This document shows positions 57,483-64,000 of a DNA stretch of 64,000 nucleotides, piece by piece. A program made the translations under genes and the position numbers. The first letter of the stretch is position 1, and every line of letters begins with the position of its first letter. The notes under the pieces are model-generated. The model was not told where the DNA came from, ran no database searches, and worked only from the letters and a program-made list of their open reading frames with translations. This DNA is from an uncultured Paracoccaceae bacterium (GTDB taxonomy: Bacteria; Pseudomonadota; Alphaproteobacteria; Rhodobacterales; Rhodobacteraceae), in contig CALMSR010000001.1 of NCBI GenBank assembly GCA_937872465.1, positions 1 to 64,000 of the forward strand, in the 5' to 3' direction.

Positions 57483-57792
57483 GGCGATTCTCCATCCATG
57501 TGGATGGTATATGGATGTTGCACGGCAGATGACAAGGGAAACTCTTCCCTGGCGGATCCGACGGGGGCCTTCCATCGTCCGCCGGAATGCCCGGAGACAT
57601 CCGAGGTATATCCGCCACGAAGCGCGCGGCGATAAACCAAGATCCGATCCATTCCTTGGAAATCGGCACGTATTATGCGCTAATTCGATGCAAATCGGGG
57701 GCGATGGGGTATCAGGTCGGGTCGAAGCGCCTTGCGCGTTCTCCGTCCCCGGAATGGCCGCAGCGAATGCGCGGCGCGGAACGGGGCAGCGC
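57483..57792. promoter_or_regulatory. Divergent region with CopG operator candidate
   Basis: A 310-base gap. CCATCC-ATGT-GGATGG (57492-57507) is a perfect inverted repeat ten bases upstream of the regulator GTG, followed by another ATGGATG. On the minus strand TTGTCA and TATACC spaced by 18 bases stand just upstream. RHH proteins bind such repeats, so autoregulation is likely. The half near 57,650-57,700 is AT-rich and may serve the GH15 gene. No other gene is seen. Confidence 0.5.
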
Positions 57793-59607
57793 ATGCGAAG
57801 AGGCTCGTCGCCGGCATCGATCGCGGATTACGGTCTGATCGCGGACGGACGATCCTGCGCCCTGATCTCGCGCGGCGGCTCCATCGACTGGCTCTGCTGG
57901 CCGCGCCTCGATTCCGAGGCCTGCTTCGCCGCCCTCCTGGGCTCCCACGACAACGGCCGCTGGCTGATCGCGCCGACCGGCAAAGCGAGAACCGAGCGCG
58001 CCTACGAGGACGACACGGTGATCCTGGTCACCACCCACGAGGTCGAGGGCGGGACCGCGCGGGTCTTCGACTTCATGGCGATGCTGAACGGCACGCCGGC
58101 CATCATCCGCCGTGTCGAGGGCCTGCGCGGGCGGGTCGAGATGGAATGCGACCTCGTCATCCGTGCCGACTACGGCCGCACCGTGCCCTGGGTCGAACGG
58201 GTCGGGGAGGACGAATGGCATGCGATCGCGGGCCCGGACCTCTTCATCCTGCGCACGGACGTCGAGCTGCACGGCGACGACCTGCATACCGTCGGCACCT
58301 TCGAGGTCGCCGCGGGCGAGATCCGGGACTTCGTCCTGACGCATGGCCATTCCTTCGGCCCGGCCCCGGACCGCGTGGATGCCGAGGAGGCGCTCGCCGC
58401 CACCCGCTCCTACTGGGACGCCTTCACCGACCGGATCCGGCTGCCCTCGGCCATGCGGCCGGAATGGCGCGCCGCGGTGCGCCGATCCCTCCTGACCCTG
58501 AAGGCGCTGACCTATATCCCCAGCGGCGGCATCGCGGCGGCGGCCACGACGTCGCTGCCCGAATCCCTCGGCGGCGGGCGCAACTGGGATTATCGCTTCT
58601 GCTGGCTCCGCGATTCCGCCTTCACCCTGCAGGCGTTCCTCGAGACCGGGCTGACGCGCGAGGCGCAGGCCTGGCGCGACTGGCTGATCCGCGCGGTGGC
58701 GGGCTCGCCTGAGCAGCTGCAGGTGATGTACGGGCTCGCCGGCGAGCGGGTCCTCACCGAATGGGTGGTCGACTGGCTGCCGGGCTTCGCCGGATCGCGC
58801 CCGGTGCGGGTCGGCAATGCCGCCGCCAACCAGTTCCAGCTCGACGTCTACGGCGAGGTCGCCGACGTGCTCGCGCTCGCCACCCGGCGCGGCCTGCCGC
58901 CCCACGAGCGCCAGGAGGCCTACCGCCAGATCATCATGGAGTTCCTCGCCACCGCCTGGACCGAGCCCGACGAAGGCATCTGGGAGATCCGCAGCGAGCG
59001 CCGGCATTTCGTCTATTCCAAGGTCATGGCCTGGGTGGGCTTCGACCATGCCGCCAAGGCCGCGGAGGCGGCGGGCGACGAGGCCGAGCGGGCACGGCTG
59101 CGCGGCATCGCCGAAAGCATCCGCGACGACGTCTGCGAGCGCGGCTTCAATGCGCGGCTCGGGAGCTTCACCCAGTATTACGGCAGCGAGACCGTCGATT
59201 CGAGCCTCCTGATGCTGCCGCTGGTGGGTTTCCTGCCGCCGGACGACCCGCGCATGACCGGGACCGTGGCGGCGATCGAGCGCGAGCTTCTGCAGGGCGG
59301 GTTCCTGCTGCGCTACCAGACCGACGGCCACGACGGGCTGGACGGCCACGAGGGCACCTTCCTGCTCTGCTCGTTCTGGCTGGTCGAGGTCTATGCCCTG
59401 CAGGGCCGCATGGAAGAGGCGGTCGGGCTCTTCGAGCGGCTCGTCGCGGTCGCCAACGATCTGGGCCTGCTCGCCGAGGAGGTCGATGCCGAGACCGGCG
59501 AGATGCTGGGCAACTTCCCCCAGGCCTTCAGCCATGTCGGCCTCGTGATGGCCGCCGTCGCCCTCAGCCGCCGCCGCCACAACGGCACGCCGCCGCTGCA
59601 TTGGTAG
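57793..59607 (+). CDS. Glycoside hydrolase family 15 protein
   Basis: A 604-residue GH15 enzyme (glucoamylase/trehalase type). The N-terminal beta domain begins IADYGLIADGRSCALISRGG and SIDWLCWPRLDSEACFAALL; the (alpha/alpha)6 barrel contains NWDYRFCWLRDSAFTLQAFL and, as second acid region, WTEPDEGIWEIRSERRHFVY. No signal peptide, so cytoplasmic. Several starts are in frame; ATG 57793 was chosen as closest to the conserved start, ATG 57754 is possible. Confidence 0.88.
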   Translation: MRRGSSPASIADYGLIADGRSCALISRGGSIDWLCWPRLDSEACFAALLGSHDNGRWLIAPTGKARTERAYEDDTVILVTTHEVEGGTARVFDFMAMLNGTPAIIRRVEGLRGRVEMECDLVIRADYGRTVPWVERVGEDEWHAIAGPDLFILRTDVELHGDDLHTVGTFEVAAGEIRDFVLTHGHSFGPAPDRVDAEEALAATRSYWDAFTDRIRLPSAMRPEWRAAVRRSLLTLKALTYIPSGGIAAAATTSLPESLGGGRNWDYRFCWLRDSAFTLQAFLETGLTREAQAWRDWLIRAVAGSPEQLQVMYGLAGERVLTEWVVDWLPGFAGSRPVRVGNAAANQFQLDVYGEVADVLALATRRGLPPHERQEAYRQIIMEFLATAWTEPDEGIWEIRSERRHFVYSKVMAWVGFDHAAKAAEAAGDEAERARLRGIAESIRDDVCERGFNARLGSFTQYYGSETVDSSLLMLPLVGFLPPDDPRMTGTVAAIERELLQGGFLLRYQTDGHDGLDGHEGTFLLCSFWLVEVYALQGRMEEAVGLFERLVAVANDLGLLAEEVDAETGEMLGNFPQAFSHVGLVMAAVALSRRRHNGTPPLHW

Positions 59608-59684
59608 GGCCGAGGCGCCGGCCGGCACGGTGTCGCGGCCGTCCGATCCGGGGCCGTGCGGGCGGAGTCCTGCGAAGGGGCGGT

Positions 59685-61292
<1,608 letters not shown>

Positions 61293-61357
61293 GGCAGCGG
61301 ATATATTGTGCGGCTTTCGGCTTGGAAAGGGGCGGATGTGGCGCGTGATTCGGCGCT

Positions 61358-61412
61358 GTCCCCATGGGGACAGAATGCAAGCCATTGATATTACGTCAGA
61401 AAAATGTTAACG
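61358..61412 (-). promoter_or_regulatory. 55-bp conserved element, copy B, upstream of prfC
   Basis: On the minus strand: CGTTAACATTTTTC, ten variable bases, TCAATGGCTT and TCTGTCCCCATGGGGAC, the counterpart of 53,101-53,155. CTGTCCCCATGGGGACAG (61356-61373) is a perfect 18-bp palindrome. It lies 65 bases upstream of the prfC ATG and points toward it, so here a promoter/operator role is reasonable. Confidence 0.55.
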
Positions 61413-61781
61413 CCGCAGAATCGCCGGACTCATGCGACATCCGGGTGAACCGATTGGCCAAGGACACCCCGAACCGGCAAGAGCGAGGCACTGCCTCGCG
61501 CCGGTGCGTCGGAGGGACGCGCGCGAGCGCGGAGACCGAAGGGGGTCGGGTTTCACCATCGCTGGGTAATCCGCGCGCGCCTGCCCGGGCGGGCGCGCCT
61601 GTCGCGCCTGCCGAGGGGCAGGCAGGCGCGCGCGGATTTGTCACCTGCCAAATCCGCGAGGGGAAGATGGCGCGTCAGCTGCCCTTGTCGTCGAGTTCCT
61701 TTCCGCTCGGGGGGGCGGTGCTTTGGCTGTCCTCAAGATCGGTTTGGGGCCATGGCCCTCCGATTGAGTTCCGCCTGTCGC
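61413..61781. other. Gene-free region with long hairpin
   Basis: AATCCGCGCGCGCCTGCC (61568-61585) and its exact complement GGCAGGCGCGCGCGGATT (61621-61638) form an 18-bp stem with a 35-base loop that can fold further. It sits between the lysE stop (61782) and prfC. A minus-strand reading after lysE (GPWPQTDLEDSQSTAPPSGK) looks protein-like but has no proper start. I see no gene. Confidence 0.6.
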
Positions 61782-62390
61782 TCAGCTCGTCGCGATCGCG
61801 CCGGCGGCGCCGGCCATCATGCCGGCGGAGAGCCGGTTGGCGAGGCGGCGGCCGGCGGGGGTGCGGAAGAGCCGCCGGGCCTGGCTGGCGGCGATCACCC
61901 AGCCGAGGTCGACCGCGATCAGCACCAGCGCCATGACGAGCGTCAGCTCGGCCCAGCCGCCGAGGGTGATCGCCGAGAGGTCGAGCAGCGAGGGCAGCAG
62001 CGCGAGATAGAAGACCATGATCTTGGGGTTGCCGAGTGTGATCGCGAGGCCGGTCCCGAAGAGCCGCAGCGGCGAGGTCGCGTCGGGCAGCTGCTCCACG
62101 TCGGTCGGCGCGGCCCACATCTTCCAGGCGAGCCAGCCGAGATAGGCGATCCCGGCCCACTTCAGCGTCGCGAAGGCGAGCTGGAAGGATGCGGCGATCA
62201 CCGCGAGCCCGAAGACGGCGCAGGCGAGCCAGACCGCCTCGCCGATCCACATCGCCGCGAGGAAGGGCAGGACCGAGCGCGGGCCGCGGGCCAGCACGCG
62301 CGCGACCAGCGCCGCGACCGAGGGGCCGGGCGAGCCCGCCGCGACGGCGAGGGCGGCGGCGAAGAGGGCGAGGGTGCTGGCGTCGAGCAT
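61782..62390 (-). CDS. LysE/RhtB family exporter
   Basis: A 202-residue membrane protein with about six helices: LALFAAALAVAAGSPGPSVA with the GPSVA motif, AVWLACAVFGLAVIAASFQL, FGTGLAITLGNPKIMVFYLA with the conserved GNPK and LVMALVLIAVDLGWVIAASQ. The family exports amino acids or derivatives, often threonine or homoserine lactones. ATG 62390 chosen; GTG 62396 is also in frame. No linked regulator. Confidence 0.88.
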   Translation of the reverse strand: MLDASTLALFAAALAVAAGSPGPSVAALVARVLARGPRSVLPFLAAMWIGEAVWLACAVFGLAVIAASFQLAFATLKWAGIAYLGWLAWKMWAAPTDVEQLPDATSPLRLFGTGLAITLGNPKIMVFYLALLPSLLDLSAITLGGWAELTLVMALVLIAVDLGWVIAASQARRLFRTPAGRRLANRLSAGMMAGAAGAIATS

Positions 62391-62752
62391 GATCACAGGA
62401 ACGCATCCGGCGGGCCGGAGGTCAAGCGGTGACGGAAGCGCCGGGATGCGTCAGGGGAGTGGTATCTGGCAACGCGAGCCCGTCAGGCTGGGATCCGGGC
62501 GCGCCTGGCTTCACCACCCCGCCCGGCGGGCACCGCCGGGCAGCGCCCGCCCCGCCCGTCACGCCAACGGCGTGCCTCCGGCACGACGCGGGCGCTTCGC
62601 ACCCGCCCGGGTCGGGCGCTGCCCTCTTCTTGTGGCGGGGCGATCGAGGAAGAGAGAACTGGGTTCCCACGCGATCGCCTCGCGGGATGCCTCAACGCGG
62701 GTTGCGTCGCGGCGAAATGACCCTAACCTGCGAGCGGGAAAAGGGGACGCCC
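62391..62752. other. Gene-free region with nested hairpins
   Basis: GGGCAGCGCCCG (62538-62549) pairs exactly with CGGGCGCTGCCC (62613-62624). Between them CACGCC-AAC-GGCGTG and GTGCC-TCC-GGCAC can form smaller stems, and CCCGGCG-N5-CGCCGGG precedes the first arm. The whole stretch could be a structured RNA or a REP-like intergenic repeat. AGGGG is placed before the ParA ATG. I see no gene. Confidence 0.55.
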
Positions 62753-63376
62753 ATGCAGACGATTCTCGTCGCGAACCGGAAGGGCGGCTGCGGGAAGACC
62801 ATGACCGCGATCACGCTCGCCGCGGCGCTCGCCGGGCGCGGGGCCAGGGTGGCGCTGGTCGATGCCGACGCCCAGAAATCCGCCATGCGCTGGCTCCGGC
62901 AGCGGCCGGTGGGCGTGCCGGTGATCGCGGGGCTCGACTGGTCGTCGAAGGGCGACGTGGGCGAGGTGCCGCGCGGCTTCGACTGGCTGGTGATCGATGC
63001 GCCGGGCGCGCTGCGCGGCGGCCGGGCCGAGGCGCTGATCGCCGAGGCGGGCACCGTGATCGCCCCGGTGCTGCCCTCCTATTTCGACGCCGACAGCACG
63101 AAGCGGTTCCTGCGCGACATCGAGGCGATCAAGCGCATCCGCAAGGGCAAGGTCGGGCTTCACGTGGTGGCCAACCGGGTGCATCCCAACCAGCGCGCGA
63201 CCGCGCGGCTCAGGGAGTTCTTCGCCGGCCTCGGCCAGGAGCCGATCGCCTGGATCAGCGACCGCGCCGCCTATGGCGAGCTGGCCGAGCAGGGGCTCGC
63301 GATCTTCGACCGCCGCCAGCGCGCCTTCGCGCCGATGCAGGCGCAATGGGCACCGGTGCTCGCGGCGCTCGACTGA
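62753..63376 (+). CDS. ParA-family ATPase
   Basis: A 207-residue deviant-Walker ATPase: ILVANRKGGCGKTMTAITLA (KGGxGKT motif, residues 9-16), VALVDADAQKSAMRWLRQRP and DWLVIDAPGALRGGRAEALI. No ParB or other partner is next to it and it is short, so it is an orphan of the MinD/ParA group that positions cell components, not a plasmid partition pair. ATG 62753 has AGGGG six bases upstream. Confidence 0.85.
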   Translation: MQTILVANRKGGCGKTMTAITLAAALAGRGARVALVDADAQKSAMRWLRQRPVGVPVIAGLDWSSKGDVGEVPRGFDWLVIDAPGALRGGRAEALIAEAGTVIAPVLPSYFDADSTKRFLRDIEAIKRIRKGKVGLHVVANRVHPNQRATARLREFFAGLGQEPIAWISDRAAYGELAEQGLAIFDRRQRAFAPMQAQWAPVLAALD

Positions 63377-63398
63377 CATTTTCGAACGGGGGAAGACC

Positions 63399-64000
63399 AT
63401 GGATCTCGGCATCGGAGGCAAGCGCGCGATCGTCTGCGCAGGATCGAAGGGGCTCGGGCGCGGCTGCGCCGAGGCGCTGGCCGCGGCCGGGGTCGACCTG
63501 GTGCTCAACGCCCGCGGGGTCGAGGCGCTGGAGGCGACCGCCGCCGCGATCCGCGACCGGCACGGGGTGCAGGTGACCACGGTCGCCGCCGATGTCACGA
63601 CCGGCGAGGGGCGCGCGGCGCTGCTCGCCGCCGGCCCCGGGCCCGACATCCTGGTGACCAATGCCGGCGGCCCGCCGCCCGGGCTCTGGAGCGACTGGTC
63701 GCGGGAGGATTTCATCAGGGCCCTCGACGCCAACATGCTGGGGCCCATCGCGCTCATGCAGGCGGTGCTGCCGGGCATGATGGCGCGCGGCTGGGGGCGG
63801 GTGGTCAACATCACCTCGCAATCGGTCAAGGCGCCGATCCTGGCGCTCGGGCTCTCGAACACGGCGCGCACCGGGCTGACCGGCTTCGTGGCCGGGACGA
63901 GCCGGCAGGTGGCCTCGAAGGGGGTCACGATCAACAACCTGCTGCCCGGCATCCACGACACCGACCGGGCCGAGGCGCTCGACCGCGACGTGGTGGAGGC
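63399..64000 (+). CDS. SDR family protein lacking the Tyr-Lys pair, cut by the window end
   Basis: About 200 residues visible. The Rossmann entry KRAIVCAGSKGLGRGCAEAL fits the TGxxxGxG motif, followed by LVTNAGGPPPGLWSDWS (NAGG) and VVNITSQSV with the catalytic Ser. The usual YxxxK is replaced by SNTAR in ALGLSNTARTGLTGFV. This variant is known in some database 3-oxoacyl-ACP reductase-like proteins and probably has other chemistry. GGGGGAAG is upstream. The 3' end lies beyond 64,000. Confidence 0.85.
   Translation, partial: MDLGIGGKRAIVCAGSKGLGRGCAEALAAAGVDLVLNARGVEALEATAAAIRDRHGVQVTTVAADVTTGEGRAALLAAGPGPDILVTNAGGPPPGLWSDWSREDFIRALDANMLGPIALMQAVLPGMMARGWGRVVNITSQSVKAPILALGLSNTARTGLTGFVAGTSRQVASKGVTINNLLPGIHDTDRAEALDRDVVE

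Noticed and set aside
61675..61800. A small minus-strand gene after lysE
   Set aside because: The reading GPWPQTDLEDSQSTAPPSGK looks protein-like but has only a CTG start without a ribosome binding site.

Overview
The window is about 64 kb of GC-rich DNA from an alphaproteobacterium, most likely Rhodobacterales. Support comes from tail proteins of the DUF2460/DUF2163 type shared with the Rhodobacter gene transfer agent, a complex I operon with extra small genes that runs into birA-coaX-RNase J, a one-chain glycine dehydrogenase, and strongly G/C-ending codons. This rests on family recognition, not on a search.

The window has two parts. Positions 1 to about 21,200 are an accessory zone full of broken genes. 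They hold a decayed tail module (1-5,780) carrying a toxin-antitoxin pair; pieces of a serine recombinase at both ends of a 13.5-kb block (5,772-6,084 and 19,612-19,674); and a minus-strand gene set behind a divergent TetR gene (6,085-11,034: metallo-beta-lactamase fold, DUF1127, SnoaL, Cys-rich small protein, YdhR-like monooxygenase, SRPBCC, PLP decarboxylase, truncated membrane protein). Next come PhzF, LysR and a monooxygenase; a chimera of IS110 and IS3 pieces; and a GntR-headed catabolic operon (14,356-18,772) with a TIM-barrel protein, type II dehydroquinase, intradiol dioxygenase, hydratase and aldolase. The zone ends with broken transport, regulator and dehydrogenase genes, a HigBA pair and a second IS110 head. 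At least eight gene-gene joints look like deletion scars.

From 21,336 onward the genes are intact and mostly housekeeping: gcvP, an AbrB-type membrane protein, then the complex I operon nuoA-N (25,409-41,640) with four extra genes (a 59-residue membrane protein, a membrane protein sharing a helix-hairpin-helix tail with NuoE, a DUF3291 protein, and that tail itself on NuoE). birA, coaX and RNase J follow with minimal spacing.

The last 19 kb carry a PAS/LuxR/alpha-beta-hydrolase regulator, a secreted RTX protein, a DEAD-box helicase, a lipid kinase-like protein, a phosphoesterase, ferredoxin-NADP reductase flanked by a 49-bp intergenic repeat, cardiolipin synthase, a C45 peptidase/PHB-depolymerase-like/ribbon-helix-helix operon, a GH15 enzyme, release factor 3, a LysE exporter, a lone ParA and an SDR protein cut by the window end. 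A 55-bp element with a CTGTCC-CATGGGGAC core occurs upstream of prfC and again beside cls.

No rRNA, tRNA or CRISPR array was seen.
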